From Campylobacteraceae bacterium (GTDB lineage Bacteria > Campylobacterota > Campylobacteria > Campylobacterales > Campylobacteraceae): a DNA stretch of 64,000 bases. The translations under genes were made by a program, and so were the position numbers. The stretch is taken from assembly GCA_900753405.1 (NCBI GenBank), contig CAADYZ010000017.1:62001-126000 (forward strand). Direction: 5' to 3'. A model generated the notes under the pieces. The model searched no databases, had not been told where the DNA came from, and was given only the letters and a program-made list of their open reading frames with translations. Positions 1 to 9,147 of the stretch are shown here, one piece after another (the stretch's first letter is position 1; the number at the start of each line of letters is the position of its first letter).

Positions 1-462
1 CTCAACCTCGTCTTTGACAAAAACAAAATGCCTCACGCCGTCAAAGTTAAGCAGGGTCGAATTTGCGCCGCCAAACTTTCCGCCAAGCCTGTCAAAACGC
101 GGTAAAATCGGGCGGTTTTTACAAAGTGTCGGCTCGTTAAAACCCCACGAGCAATCACAAAATTCCCGCTTTACAAGCAGATTTTGGTCAAAATTTCGCC
201 CGACTTTAAAAAGGTCGAAAAAATACACCGTCCCTCTGCCTTTTTTAGCAAAACGAAACTCTCTCAGCGGCTCAGAAGTTGCTAAGTCAAGCGGTGAGGC
301 GACATTTGAGTAGTAGTCCGCCCGCGTCAAAATCTCCTCGTAATCCTCCCGTGCTGCCGCCTCGCGCAAAATGGCGTCAAAGCCCTTTTCATTCGCAGGC
401 AAGAGCATCGTCAAAATCCCTTTTAAGTTGTAAAAAAGCCGCGTTTGTTTCTCAATCTTCAT
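1..462 (-). CDS. Hypothetical protein, 3' end outside the window
   Basis: An open minus-strand frame of 154 codons begins at an ATG at 462-460 preceded by AGGAAG and runs off the left edge without a stop. The visible protein starts MKIEKQTRLFYNLKGILTML. It has no signal peptide or membrane segment and contains a short cysteine pair (FCDCSWGF, near residue 103). I do not recognise the family. Codon use resembles the following core genes. The gene lies just downstream of the cysteine hydrolase on the same strand, separated only by a copy of the 18 bp dispersed repeat. The function is unknown. Confidence 0.6.
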   Translation of the reverse strand, partial: MKIEKQTRLFYNLKGILTMLLPANEKGFDAILREAAAREDYEEILTRADYYSNVASPLDLATSEPLREFRFAKKGRGTVYFFDLFKVGRNFDQNLLVKREFCDCSWGFNEPTLCKNRPILPRFDRLGGKFGGANSTLLNFDGVRHFVFVKDEVE

Positions 463-503
463 CCACTTCCTTTGGCGTCATTTCAAATTCGGTTTTTGCA
501 AAT

Positions 504-521
504 GTCAAAACCAAATTTGAC
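504..521. repeat. Dispersed 18 bp semi-palindrome (example copy)
   Basis: Exact copy of GTCAAAACCAAATTTGAC with 6 bp inverted arms GTCAAA/TTTGAC and a central RAATTY. Read on the minus strand, its first G is the last base of the TAG stop codon of the cysteine hydrolase gene. Members of the same family occur throughout the window in intergenic and coding DNA. Confidence 0.85.
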
Positions 522-1033
522 TAGACGACCTCCACCCAAAAGGCTTTTAACAGCGCAAACGCGTGCTCTTGCAAGGCTAAGTCAAAGCTCGCAGTGGCGT
601 CTTTGTGCAAAACTAGTCGCGCGTTTGGCAGGGCGTTGAAGGCTAAAATTATGTTGTGAAAGACGCAGATGTGTGAGACGAGTCCGCAAAACTCGACCTC
701 TTCATAGCCTTGTTTTTGCAAAAACTCAGCCAACTGCAAGCTCCCAAAACCGCCCTTTTCGACCACCTTGACCGCCCTTTGCAAAAAGGGCTGCAACTGC
801 GCTGCAACCTGCCAACCGCCGCTGTTTTTCACGCAGTGAGTAACGGGCAAATTCCGCCCCTCTTTGGTTTGTAGATAATCCTCTTCGTGCGTGTCAAAAG
901 TAAAGATCAAATCCCCCTCAAACTCGCCCGCAAGCTTTGCGACCTTTTGCGTCACGCTTGAAGCTTGCGCAAAACCAAGCGCGCCGTCTATGAAATCATT
1001 TTGCATATCCACCACAACAAGTGCTTTTTTCAT
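521..1033 (-). CDS. Isochorismatase/nicotinamidase-like cysteine hydrolase
   Basis: A 170-residue protein of the isochorismatase-like cysteine hydrolase superfamily, which hydrolyses amides such as nicotinamide. The aspartate sits in VVDMQNDF near the N terminus, a lysine follows in THCVKN, and the nucleophile cysteine lies in GLVSHICVF. These are the three catalytic positions of the family. The ATG at 1033 is preferred because AAAGGAG lies 5 bases upstream; a GTG two codons earlier is too close to it. It is about 40 residues shorter than E. coli PncA, so nicotinamidase is possible but the substrate is not fixed by sequence. It sits downstream of pyrC. Its TAG stop is shared with a dispersed repeat. 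Confidence 0.8.
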   Translation of the reverse strand: MKKALVVVDMQNDFIDGALGFAQASSVTQKVAKLAGEFEGDLIFTFDTHEEDYLQTKEGRNLPVTHCVKNSGGWQVAAQLQPFLQRAVKVVEKGGFGSLQLAEFLQKQGYEEVEFCGLVSHICVFHNIILAFNALPNARLVLHKDATASFDLALQEHAFALLKAFWVEVV

Positions 1034-1049
1034 CCCCACTCCTTTGGCG

Positions 1050-2330
1050 TTAAAAAACCTTGCGTCCAGCTTTAAAAGTCGCCTTCACGCGCCCAGTGAG
1101 TCGCTTTTTCCAACAAGGCGAGTTTTGCGACTTTGAGAGGTTGGTTGTCTCGTCAAAAACCCACTCTTCTTCGGGGTCAATGAGCGCAAAGTCCGCCAAA
1201 AAGCCCTCTTTTACCGCGCCTTTTTGACTCTCGCCGATCATCTTTGCAGGGTTTAAGCTTGTAAGCCTGACAAAATCCTCCAACCGCAAAACGCCCTCGC
1301 GAACGAGGTTTAAACTCAGCGGCACAAGCGTTTGCAAGCCCAAAATTCCAAATGGTGCTTTGTCAAATTCTCTAAACTTTTCGTCCAAGTGGTGCGGAGC
1401 GTGGTCGGTGGCGATGATGTCGATCGTGCCGTCCTTTAAACCCTGTTTCATCGCCTCAACATCGCTTCTTTCTCGAAGCGGCGGACTCATCTTGAAATTC
1501 GTGTCATACTCGCCAACATCTTTGTCAGTGAAGCTAAAATGGTGCGGGGTGACTTCGCAGGTGATATTCACGCCTTCTTTTTTCGCCTCCGCAACCATCT
1601 TCAAGCTCCACGCGCTGCTGATGTGTGCGATGTGGATGTGTCCGCCAGTAAGTTTAGCAAGAAGCATATCCCGCGCCACAGCGATCTCCTCTTGCTCGCG
1701 CGGCATCCCACGCACACCAAGCCGCATCGACTCCTTGCCCTCGTGCATATGCCCGCCCGCGCAAAGCGAGCAGTCTTGCGAATGCGAGATGACAAAAGTG
1801 CCGTGAAAACGCGAATATTCAAGCGCATACCGCATCACATCACTGCGTGCAACCATCCTCCCGTCATCACTAAACGCCACGCAGCCCGCCTCGTGCATAT
1901 CGCCCATCTCCACAACACCCTTGCCCTCCAAGCCTTTTGTGATCGCCCCGATCGGCAGAAGGTCGATCAACCCGATTTTACGCGCTTTTTCTACGATATA
2001 ACGCGTCACCTCAGCGTTGTCATTAACTGGATTTGTGTTTGCCATACACGCACAAGTCGTTACGCCGCCCGCAACCGCACACTTTGAGCCAGTTTCTATG
2101 TCGTCTTTATACTCCAACCCAGGGTCGCGAAAGTGCGTGTGAAGGTCGATGAGTCCCGGCGTCAAAAGCCAACCTTTGCAGTCAAAAACCTCGTCAAATT
2201 CGGTTTTGGCAACTTTGCTTAGCTCCTCTTGCGTGTAGATTTTGCCAAAAAGCCCATCCACAACCTCCACGCCGCCATTTACCCGTCCGTCTGCGTTGAT
2301 GATTTGCGCGTTTATAAAAAGTTTCTTCAT
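1050..2330 (-). CDS. pyrC: Dihydroorotase, class I
   Basis: Dihydroorotase closes carbamoyl aspartate to dihydroorotate, the third step of pyrimidine synthesis, in the cytoplasm. At 426 residues it matches the long class I form. The zinc ligands are visible: H64 and H66 in DLHTHFRDPG, H183 in ISHSQD, a histidine in HIAHISS (about 236) and D309 in ATDHAPHH. The ATG follows the pyrB stop by one base, with GAGG as ribosome site inside the pyrB end. The two are therefore probably translationally coupled and catalyse consecutive reactions. Confidence 0.95.
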   Translation of the reverse strand: MKKLFINAQIINADGRVNGGVEVVDGLFGKIYTQEELSKVAKTEFDEVFDCKGWLLTPGLIDLHTHFRDPGLEYKDDIETGSKCAVAGGVTTCACMANTNPVNDNAEVTRYIVEKARKIGLIDLLPIGAITKGLEGKGVVEMGDMHEAGCVAFSDDGRMVARSDVMRYALEYSRFHGTFVISHSQDCSLCAGGHMHEGKESMRLGVRGMPREQEEIAVARDMLLAKLTGGHIHIAHISSAWSLKMVAEAKKEGVNITCEVTPHHFSFTDKDVGEYDTNFKMSPPLRERSDVEAMKQGLKDGTIDIIATDHAPHHLDEKFREFDKAPFGILGLQTLVPLSLNLVREGVLRLEDFVRLTSLNPAKMIGESQKGAVKEGFLADFALIDPEEEWVFDETTNLSKSQNSPCWKKRLTGRVKATFKAGRKVF

Positions 2331-2331
2331 C

Positions 2332-3282
2332 TTAATCCTCGATTTGCAATTTTACGCCTTTTAGGTTGGCATAAACCTTAGAAAGCACCGCCATTCTCAC
2401 CGCTAAGCCGTTTTGCACCTGCTCTAAAATCACCGAAATTCGCGGGTCGTCAGCAACATCAGAGTTTAACTCCACGCCGCGGTTAATTGGTCCGGGGTGC
2501 AGGACGATCGCGCCTTCTTTTAAAAACTGCGTCTTTGCTCTTGTGAGCCCAAAAAACTTGCTATACTCACGCACGCTTGGGAAAGCCACCTCGCCATTTT
2601 GCCGCTCTAATTGAATCCGCAGCATTATCACCGCGTCCGCACCCTCTAACGCCTCTTTCATCGAACTAGCGATTTTGCAGCCAAAAACCTCAGCGTTTTG
2701 CATAAACATCGGCGGTCCAAACAACACAACTTCGATCCCCAAAGTCTGCATCGCGTAGATGTTTGAGCGCGCGACTCGTGAGTGAAAAATGTCGCCAATG
2801 ATCGCGACTTTTAGCCCCGAAAAACTGCCAAACCGCTCGTAAATCGTCATCAAGTCAAGCAACGCCTGCGTTGGATGTTCGTTACAGCCGTCCCCAGCAT
2901 TCACCACGCACGAGTCGCACTCTCGTGCAACAAATGCCGCCGCACCGCTGCTTGCGTGACGCAAAACGAAGATGTCGCTTTGCATAGCCGCGATGTTTGC
3001 GATCGTGTCAATCAGTGTCTCTCCCTTTGCCGTGCTGCTCGAATTTGCCGTGAAGTTGATCGCGTCTGCGCTCAGCCTTTTAGCGGCAATCTCAAAACTC
3101 GTCCGCGTCCTTGTCGAGTTTTCAAAAAACGCGTTAATGCTCGTCACGCCGCGTAAAAAGTCAAGTTTTTTTACATTTTGCAGGTTGATTTTTTTGAATT
3201 TTTTCGCGTCATTTAGAAAGTCTAAAATGTCCTCTTTGCTAAGGTTTTTTGTTGAGATTAAATCTTTTTTCGCATAAGCCAT
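2332..3282 (-). CDS. pyrB: Aspartate carbamoyltransferase catalytic chain
   Basis: Condenses carbamoyl phosphate with aspartate, the committed step of pyrimidine synthesis. The carbamoyl-phosphate loop STRTRTS, HPTQALLDL and HPGPINRG are all present. I place the start at the ATG at 3282 (protein MAYAKKDL, 316 residues), because AAAGGAG lies 5 bases before it. The upstream in-frame codons would add a leucine-rich stretch with no ribosome site. No regulatory chain (pyrI) is seen. First gene of a two-gene operon with pyrC. Confidence 0.95.
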   Translation of the reverse strand: MAYAKKDLISTKNLSKEDILDFLNDAKKFKKINLQNVKKLDFLRGVTSINAFFENSTRTRTSFEIAAKRLSADAINFTANSSSTAKGETLIDTIANIAAMQSDIFVLRHASSGAAAFVARECDSCVVNAGDGCNEHPTQALLDLMTIYERFGSFSGLKVAIIGDIFHSRVARSNIYAMQTLGIEVVLFGPPMFMQNAEVFGCKIASSMKEALEGADAVIMLRIQLERQNGEVAFPSVREYSKFFGLTRAKTQFLKEGAIVLHPGPINRGVELNSDVADDPRISVILEQVQNGLAVRMAVLSKVYANLKGVKLQIED

Positions 3283-3387
3283 CATCTCTCCTTTGGCGGC
3301 GATTTTAACCAAAAGCAAATTTAAGTTTGCTAAAATCAAATTTGCTTTTAAAGTTTGTGAAGCCTTGCGGTGAAGTGGCGCAAATTT

Positions 3388-3405
3388 GTCAAAACCAAAT
3401 TTGAC
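3388..3405. repeat. Dispersed 18 bp semi-palindrome (example copy)
   Basis: Exact GTCAAAACCAAATTTGAC in the spacer upstream of pyrB. Further half-matches lie at about 3315-3360 and 3712-3729. Confidence 0.85.
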
Positions 3406-3429
3406 TTGACAAATCCACGCCCAATGAAG

Positions 3430-3690
3430 CTAGATTTTCTTAATCTTCGCCTCTTTTGTGTATTGCAAAAACTCGTTTTGCAACTCCTCTTGTTTTTGAG
3501 CTTTGTGCTGCTTCCACGCCAACGCCTCTTCAAACTCAGCGATCTCCTCGCTTGTTGGCTCAACAAAAATCTCCTTAAACTCGTTTTTGTTCGGGTTTGG
3601 TTTTGGCTCTTTGGCTGGCGTTGCGGCGGCTTTATTCTGCTCTTTTACCTTCTCTTTCAACGCAGCAAACGGGCTGTCAAAAAACGCCAT
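3430..3690 (-). CDS. Small charged hypothetical protein
   Basis: An 86-residue protein with a good ribosome site (AAGGAG 5 bases before ATG). It is rich in Lys, Glu, Ala and Gln. It has a Pro/Lys/Asn linker (residues 23-35) followed by a predicted helical, possibly coiled-coil C-terminal half (EEIAEFEEALAWKQHKAQ). No membrane segment or cysteine motif. It follows the biotin carboxylase gene on the same strand, separated by a dispersed repeat. I do not recognise the family. It is probably a real cytoplasmic protein because it has a start signal and typical composition. Confidence 0.65.
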   Translation of the reverse strand: MAFFDSPFAALKEKVKEQNKAAATPAKEPKPNPNKNEFKEIFVEPTSEEIAEFEEALAWKQHKAQKQEELQNEFLQYTKEAKIKKI

Positions 3691-3755
3691 TTTTACTCCT
3701 TGTTTTAAAATGTCAAAACCGAATTTGAAACTAAACGGCTCAAATTCGCTTAACG

Positions 3756-5198
3756 CTATTCGCGCGACTTTTTCACTTTCATAATCGCCGCTGCGATCGC
3801 CGCTGCAACCTCTTCGTTGTTTGCGTGTTCTTCATCGTGCGTGTTTTCTAAAATGTCGGCAAGGCGTTGCTCGATGTAACTTGTGTCGAAAAACCCGCGT
3901 CTAAAATGCCTTCGTTTTGAAACTGCGCGCAAAAACGGCAAAGTAGTCTTAATCCCGCTGATCTTAAACTCGTCAAGCGCGCGCTCTAACTTACTCACCG
4001 CGACATCATAACTCGTTGCGCGGACGATGAGTTTTGCGACCAAGCTGTCGTAAAACGGCGGAATTGTATAGCCTTGGTAGATGTGGCTATCAACCCGCAC
4101 ACCAGGACCCAACGCAGGGCGGTATTTTGTGATCGTCCCAGGACTTGGCGCGAAATTTTTCCAAACATTCTCCGCTGTGATCCTAGCCTCGATCGCAAAC
4201 CCGCGCGGACTGATCTCACTTTGCTCAAACTCCATAAGCTCGCCCGCCGCGTAGCGAATTTGACGCGCGATGAGATCGATGCCTGTGATCTCCTCAGTCA
4301 CGCCGTGCTCGACTTGGATGCGGGTATTCATCTCCATAAAATAAAAGTTGTTGTAGTCATCTAGCAAAAATTCGATCGTCCCTGCGTTTGTGTAGCCAAC
4401 CGCCTTTGCCGCCGCAACCGCCGCAACGCCCATTTTGCGGCGAATGTCGTTTGAGATTGTCGGGCAAGGAGCGATTTCGATCACCTTTTGGTGGCGGCGC
4501 TGGATCGAGCAGTCGCGCTCGCAGAGGTGGATGATGTTACCGTAGTTGTCGCCTAAAATTTGAAACTCGATGTGACGCGGCTGGACGACAAGTTTTTCCA
4601 TAAACACTTCGTCATTGTTAAAAAATGCTTTGGCTTCGCGTTTGCACGACTCATAAGAGTTTAGCAACTCCTCTTCGCACTGCACTTCGCGAATTCCGCG
4701 TCCGCCGCCGCCGCCGCTGGCTTTGAGGATAACTGGGTAGCCGATCCTTCTTGCAAGTTCTAAAATTCTCTCTGGCGTCTCGTGGTTAAGAGGGTCGGTG
4801 CCTGGCACAACTGGAATGCCGTTTTTTTGCATTAACGCGCGGGCGATGTTTTTGTTGCCCATTTTCAAAATCACCTCAGAACTAGGTCCGATCAGCTTCA
4901 AACCCGCCTCTTCGACCGCCTTTGCAAACTCGTAATTCTCGCTCAAAAAGCCGTAACCTGGGTGGATCGCGTCTGCGCCGCACGCCTTTGCGACTTCGAC
5001 TATGCGTTGTGCGTCAAGGTAGCCTTTGAGCGGGTCTGAGCCGATCTCATACGCCTCGTCTGCGATCTTAACATGCAAGCAGTCTTTGTCTGGTGCGGTG
5101 TAAATGGCGACATTTTGGATGTGTAAGTCTTTACACGAGCGGATGATTCTAACTGCGATTTCGCCGCGGTTGGCGATCAAAATTTTGTGAAACTGCAT
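3756..5198 (-). CDS. pycA: Biotin carboxylase subunit (PycA/AccC type)
   Basis: ATP-grasp biotin carboxylase that carboxylates biotin on a carrier protein. Motifs are KILIANRGEIAVRI at the N terminus, the glycine-rich ATP loop KASGGGGGRGIREV, FMEKLV, the catalytic EMNTRIQVEH and a C-terminal biotin carboxylase domain. The 480 residues, about 35 longer than AccC of fatty acid synthesis, and the alanine-rich tail (EEVAAAIAAAIMK) recall the two-subunit pyruvate carboxylase PycA of Campylobacter. The tail makes PycA my preferred reading. No biotin carrier or carboxyltransferase gene is adjacent, so AccC cannot be excluded. AAAGGAG precedes the ATG. Confidence 0.85.
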   Translation of the reverse strand: MQFHKILIANRGEIAVRIIRSCKDLHIQNVAIYTAPDKDCLHVKIADEAYEIGSDPLKGYLDAQRIVEVAKACGADAIHPGYGFLSENYEFAKAVEEAGLKLIGPSSEVILKMGNKNIARALMQKNGIPVVPGTDPLNHETPERILELARRIGYPVILKASGGGGGRGIREVQCEEELLNSYESCKREAKAFFNNDEVFMEKLVVQPRHIEFQILGDNYGNIIHLCERDCSIQRRHQKVIEIAPCPTISNDIRRKMGVAAVAAAKAVGYTNAGTIEFLLDDYNNFYFMEMNTRIQVEHGVTEEITGIDLIARQIRYAAGELMEFEQSEISPRGFAIEARITAENVWKNFAPSPGTITKYRPALGPGVRVDSHIYQGYTIPPFYDSLVAKLIVRATSYDVAVSKLERALDEFKISGIKTTLPFLRAVSKRRHFRRGFFDTSYIEQRLADILENTHDEEHANNEEVAAAIAAAIMKVKKSRE

Positions 5199-5217
5199 AC
5201 AAACTCCTTTGACTAAA

Positions 5218-6663
5218 TTAAGGGCGCGACATATTCGCTTCGGTGAGATTTACCGCTTTGCTTTTGGTGACTAGTTTGTGGATCGCCCAAACGAGTAAAA
5301 AGGCGATTAACCCGATGTAGCCTGAGAGGATGACGGTTAGACTTGCGCCACTTCTAAACGCGTCAAAACCTTGCGCGATAATGACAACTGAACACATAAT
5401 GAGTGCGACAATTGGACCAAAAGGAAACCACTTTGCGTAAAATGTCAGCTTTTTGACATCCCCGCCTTGTGCGACATACGCGCGGCGGAAGTTGTAGTGC
5501 GACCACGCGATCGAAATCCACAAGATAAACCCGCTCATCGCCGAGAGGTTGATCAGCCAGCCGTAAGCCGCGCCGTCTCCCATAAAACTTGTCGCAAAGC
5601 AAGAAAGCCCAACAAACGCAGTCGCACAAAGCGCATAAACTGGCACGCCGTGAGAGTTTAACTCTCCAAAGATCTTTGGTGCTTTGCCTGATCTTGCAAG
5701 CGCGTAAAGCATCCGCGTGCTTGAATAAAGCCCCGAGTTGCCTGCGCTGAAAATGGCAGTGAAAATGACCGCATTCATCACGCTTGCGGCAACGGCGATT
5801 CCCGCTCGCTCAAAAACCATCGTAAAAGGGCTGTAAGCGATGTCCGTGTCGTCATTTTTAAGCAGATTTGGGTCGTTGAAAGCAACGAGCGTGCCGATGA
5901 TTGCGATAGCTAAAATGTAGAAAAGCAAAATTCGCCAAAAAATCGAGTTGATCGCTTTTGGGATGTTTTTTTCGGGGTCTTTTGTCTCGCCTGCGGCAAC
6001 CGCGACCATCTCCGTGCCTTGAAAGCTAAAACCAGCGATGATGAAGACTGAAAAGACGCCAAGCCAGCCATTGACAAACGGCGCTTTTTTGTCGCCGTCT
6101 TGCAAAACCCAGTTTGAAAAACCAGCGTCATTGCCGCTGATGATACCAAAAATCATCGCAAGCCCCAAGACGATGAAGAAGATGATGGCGCAGACTTTGA
6201 TGCTTGCAAACCAAAATTCGCTCTCGCCGTAAGCCTTGACGCGAAAGAGGTTGATGATGAAGATGGCGATGAGAAACGAGCCACTCCAAATGTGGCTTGG
6301 GACATCTGGAAACCAAAACTTCATCACGATCGCCGCCGCAACCAGCTCAGCTGCGATGGTGATCGACCAGTTAAACCAGTAGTTCCATCCCGTTGCGAAG
6401 CCAAAACTTGGGCTGATGTAGCGCGTGGCATACTCCTCGAAACTGCCTGTGACGGGGATGTAAGTTGCCATCTCGCCCAAACTTTGCATCAGCAAATAAA
6501 CCATAAAGCCGATTAACGCGTAGGCTAAAAGCGCGCCGCCAGGTCCCGCGGTGGCGATGGTCGCGCCGCTTGCGACAAAAAGTCCCGTGCCGATCGCACC
6601 GCCGATTGCTATCATATTCAAATGGCGCGAACTTAACGCCCGTTGAAGCTCTTTTGGTTTCAT
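5218..6663 (-). CDS. lysP: Lysine-type amino acid permease (LysP-like, APC family)
   Basis: Inner-membrane amino acid/proton symporter of 481 residues with about 12 hydrophobic helices. The first helix carries IGGAIGTGLFVASGA, the substrate-binding glycine-rich break of the APC family. The extended blocks GFATGWNYWFNW, GFSFQGTEMVAVAAGET and AGNSGLYSSTRMLYALA follow E. coli LysP closely, so lysine is the best substrate guess. The start has AAAGGATAACAAA before ATG. It stands alone with a roughly 200 bp spacer behind its start. I saw no lysine riboswitch there. Confidence 0.88.
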   Translation of the reverse strand: MKPKELQRALSSRHLNMIAIGGAIGTGLFVASGATIATAGPGGALLAYALIGFMVYLLMQSLGEMATYIPVTGSFEEYATRYISPSFGFATGWNYWFNWSITIAAELVAAAIVMKFWFPDVPSHIWSGSFLIAIFIINLFRVKAYGESEFWFASIKVCAIIFFIVLGLAMIFGIISGNDAGFSNWVLQDGDKKAPFVNGWLGVFSVFIIAGFSFQGTEMVAVAAGETKDPEKNIPKAINSIFWRILLFYILAIAIIGTLVAFNDPNLLKNDDTDIAYSPFTMVFERAGIAVAASVMNAVIFTAIFSAGNSGLYSSTRMLYALARSGKAPKIFGELNSHGVPVYALCATAFVGLSCFATSFMGDGAAYGWLINLSAMSGFILWISIAWSHYNFRRAYVAQGGDVKKLTFYAKWFPFGPIVALIMCSVVIIAQGFDAFRSGASLTVILSGYIGLIAFLLVWAIHKLVTKSKAVNLTEANMSRP

Positions 6664-6892
6664 TTTGTTATCCTTTTGTAAAATGCGGTTTAGTCTAGCT
6701 AAAATTAAGTTAAATTCATTTTAAATTCGAATTTAACATTGTTTTTTAAAACGCATTAAAACTTTTAGCGTCTTTGGCAAGTCGTTTGCAAAAATCGAAT
6801 TTGAGTCAGTAAAAGTCGAGTGGCAAAAATTGAGGCGTTAAATTCAAATTTGATTTTGACATTTTTAGAATTAGTTGGTGAAAGAAAAATAC

Positions 6893-6922
6893 AAAAAGCC
6901 ACTAAGCAACAAGCTTAATGGC
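6893..6922 (-). terminator. Rho-independent terminator after tsf
   Basis: On the minus strand a 10 bp stem with one G-T pair (GCCATTAAGC / GCTTAGTGGC, loop TTGTT) is followed by TTTTTGTATTTTTC. It lies about 45 bases after the tsf stop and would end the rpsB-tsf transcript. Confidence 0.8.
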
Positions 6923-6966
6923 AAAAAACTGCCCTCCGCAAAGGCTGTGGCGGCAGTTTGTGGAAG

Positions 6967-8031
6967 TTACGCCATTTGCGCGGCAACTTCTGCGGCAAAG
7001 TCTTCGCTCTTTTTCTCTAAGCCTTCGCCGACTTCAAAACGAATGTATTTAACAATCTCAATTGTCCCGCCAAGCTTCTTAGCCTCCTCAGCCACAACTT
7101 GTTCGATCGTCTTTTTGTCGTCCATTACGAAAAATTGTCCCAAAAGCGTTAAGCGTTGATCAAGTTGCGTGTTGTCTGCGATAAACCTCTCCAACTGCCC
7201 CGGCAAAATTTTATCCCAAATTTTCTCTGGTTTGCCCTGTGCTTTCAACTCTTCTTTAAGGTTTGCCTCAGCTTGTGCTAAGACCTCACTTGTGATCTGC
7301 GCGCGTGAAGCGTAAAGTGGGATTTTGTGAAGTGGTTTTTTAAGGCGAACTAACTCCTCATTTTCCTTCTCCAACTCGCCTTTTAGCGCGAGGTATTCCT
7401 TCTCAACGAAGTCTGCGTCAAAGTCTTTGTAAGAGATGACAACTGGTTTCATCGCCGCTGCGTGCATACAAAGATGTTTTAAGAACTCGCCGATTTTGCT
7501 TGCGGTCGCCTCGCTGTCACACGCCGCACCGATCAAAACGCCCACGCGTGAGTTTGAGTGAATGTAGCCTGCGACAACGCCGTTTTCGCCTGCTTTAATC
7601 GTCTCAAAGCGGCGAACAACTAAATTCTCGCCAATTGTTGCGATTTGCGAGTTGAAATAGTCGCTAAACTTGACGCCGTTGATCTCGCTTTCGTTTAGCT
7701 CCTCAACGCTGTTAAGCCCTCTGTTTTGGACATGAACAGTCACATCTTTAACAAGCGAGACGAAAGTGGCGTTTTTTGCCACAAAATCTGTCTCTGAGTT
7801 GATCTCGCTAATTGTCGCAACTTTGCCGTCACTTGAAACTTCTACGCTCACAAGCCCTTCGCTAGCCAAGCGATCTGCTTTTTTAGCCGCTTTGCCAAGC
7901 CCTTTTTCACGCAAAACATCGATCGCCTTTTGTAGGTCGCCGCCTGTCTCTTGCAACGCTTTTTTACAATCCATCATCCCTGCGCCGGTTGATTCGCGCA
8001 ACTCTTTTACCATTGCTGCTGAAATTTCCAT
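6967..8031 (-). CDS. tsf: Translation elongation factor Ts
   Basis: Nucleotide exchange factor that removes GDP from EF-Tu. The N-terminal UBA-like segment (ELRESTGAGMMDCKKALQE) and the following TDFVAKN core motif are diagnostic. At 354 residues it has the long epsilonproteobacterial form rather than the roughly 280 of E. coli. GGAGGGAAAG precedes the ATG. It follows rpsB by 26 bases, the near-universal rpsB-tsf pair, and has its own terminator. Confidence 0.97.
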   Translation of the reverse strand: MEISAAMVKELRESTGAGMMDCKKALQETGGDLQKAIDVLREKGLGKAAKKADRLASEGLVSVEVSSDGKVATISEINSETDFVAKNATFVSLVKDVTVHVQNRGLNSVEELNESEINGVKFSDYFNSQIATIGENLVVRRFETIKAGENGVVAGYIHSNSRVGVLIGAACDSEATASKIGEFLKHLCMHAAAMKPVVISYKDFDADFVEKEYLALKGELEKENEELVRLKKPLHKIPLYASRAQITSEVLAQAEANLKEELKAQGKPEKIWDKILPGQLERFIADNTQLDQRLTLLGQFFVMDDKKTIEQVVAEEAKKLGGTIEIVKYIRFEVGEGLEKKSEDFAAEVAAQMA

Positions 8032-8057
8032 CTTTCCCTCCGCAAATTCGAGTTTGA

Positions 8058-8840
8058 CTACTCTTCTACTTGTGAGAATTCTTCAACTGCCTCAGCGACA
8101 ACTGCGTCCTTCTCCTCTTGTGTCACGCTTTGAGTCTCTTGGCTCTCTTCGCCTGCTGCATCACGCATAGCCTTGCCTTCGTTGATCGCCTCTGCCATCT
8201 CGTTGCAGAAAAGCTGAACGCTGCGGATCGCATCGTCATTGCCCGGAATGCCGTAAGTTACTAAATCTGGGTCGCAGTTTGTGTCAAGCGGCGCAACGAT
8301 AGGAATTTCAAGGCGGTTAGCCTCAGCAACAGCGATTTTCTCTTTGACAACATCGATCACAAACATCATATCTGGCGCAGTTTTGAGGTTGCGGATGCCG
8401 CCAAGAACGCTGATTAACTTCTCTTTTTTGCGGCGAAGCATCAAGCCCTCTTTTTTAGTCAAAAGGTTGATCGAGCCGTCTTCTTCCATAGCCTCGATGA
8501 CTTCGAGTTTGCGGATTGACTGGCGGATCGTGTTAAAATTTGTCATCATCCCGCCAAGCCATCTTTGGCAAACATAAGGCATCCCGCACTTCATCGCCGC
8601 TTCTTGCACCGCGGTTGAAGCTTGTTTTTTCGTCCCTACGAACAAAATCGTCTTGCCCTCAGCCGCCGCGTCTCTTACGACATTATAAACCGCACGGAAA
8701 TATCGAATCGTCTTTTGCAAGTCGATGATGTAAATCCCTTTTCTCTCGCCGAAAATGAACTTTTTCATCTTCGGATTCCAACGCCTTGTTTGGTGACCAA
8801 AATGAACACCGCACTCCAATAAATCTCGCATCGTAACCAT
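8058..8840 (-). CDS. rpsB: 30S ribosomal protein S2
   Basis: Small-subunit ribosomal protein S2, 260 residues from MVTMRDLLECGVHFGH. The signature blocks GVHFGHQTRRWNPKM, FVGTKKQA and RWLGGMMTNF are present. The start at 8840 has AAGGAGACGCAT directly upstream. A longer in-frame extension lacks a ribosome site and would cross the promoter. The C terminus ends in an acidic, glutamate-rich tail beyond the conserved core. Confidence 0.97.
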   Translation of the reverse strand: MVTMRDLLECGVHFGHQTRRWNPKMKKFIFGERKGIYIIDLQKTIRYFRAVYNVVRDAAAEGKTILFVGTKKQASTAVQEAAMKCGMPYVCQRWLGGMMTNFNTIRQSIRKLEVIEAMEEDGSINLLTKKEGLMLRRKKEKLISVLGGIRNLKTAPDMMFVIDVVKEKIAVAEANRLEIPIVAPLDTNCDPDLVTYGIPGNDDAIRSVQLFCNEMAEAINEGKAMRDAAGEESQETQSVTQEEKDAVVAEAVEEFSQVEE

Positions 8841-8932
8841 ATGCGTCTCCTTGAAAAAAATTTGGTTTATTCCTCCGCGACCATCAGCAAAAAGCAACCA
8901 AATAAGACTTGTCGCGTGTGAAATAGCGGGTG

Positions 8933-8940
8933 ATTTTAGC
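8933..8940 (-). promoter_or_regulatory. Candidate -10 box for rpsB-tsf
   Basis: GCTAAAAT on the minus strand, about 95 bases before the rpsB start and preceded by an A/T-rich stretch. This fits the Campylobacter housekeeping promoter, which depends on an extended -10 rather than a -35. Inferred from position only. Confidence 0.45.
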
Positions 8941-9147
8941 AAATTTTATTTAAAGTGGGCTGAAATTAAGCAGTTTTTCAAATTTGCGGGCTGGTTGTTT
9001 GCGAGCTGATGTTTGCGCGCGGACTTAACCGCAAAGGCAAGTGAGGGTCAAATTCGGTTTTTGCAAATTTGCAAAACGATAGGCGTCAAGCGGCAGATCG
9101 TCAAAACCGAATTTAAAAAGGCTAGGCTTTCACCTAGCCCAAAAAGA

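Noticed and set aside
14..639. Three plus-strand frames at the left end
   Set aside because: They are antisense shadows of the minus-strand frame 1-462 and of the hydrolase; none has a ribosome site and codon bias is wrong.
1360..2087. Long plus-strand frames opposite pyrC
   Set aside because: Antisense shadows; high proportion of rare residues (Cys, His, Trp) and no start signal.
3312..3405. Insertion sequence ends near pyrB
   Set aside because: The inverted arms are copies of the dispersed 18 bp repeat; no transposase in the window.
6664..6870. Lysine riboswitch upstream of lysP
   Set aside because: No conserved lysine-aptamer stems or expression platform; only dispersed repeats and A/T-rich promoter DNA.
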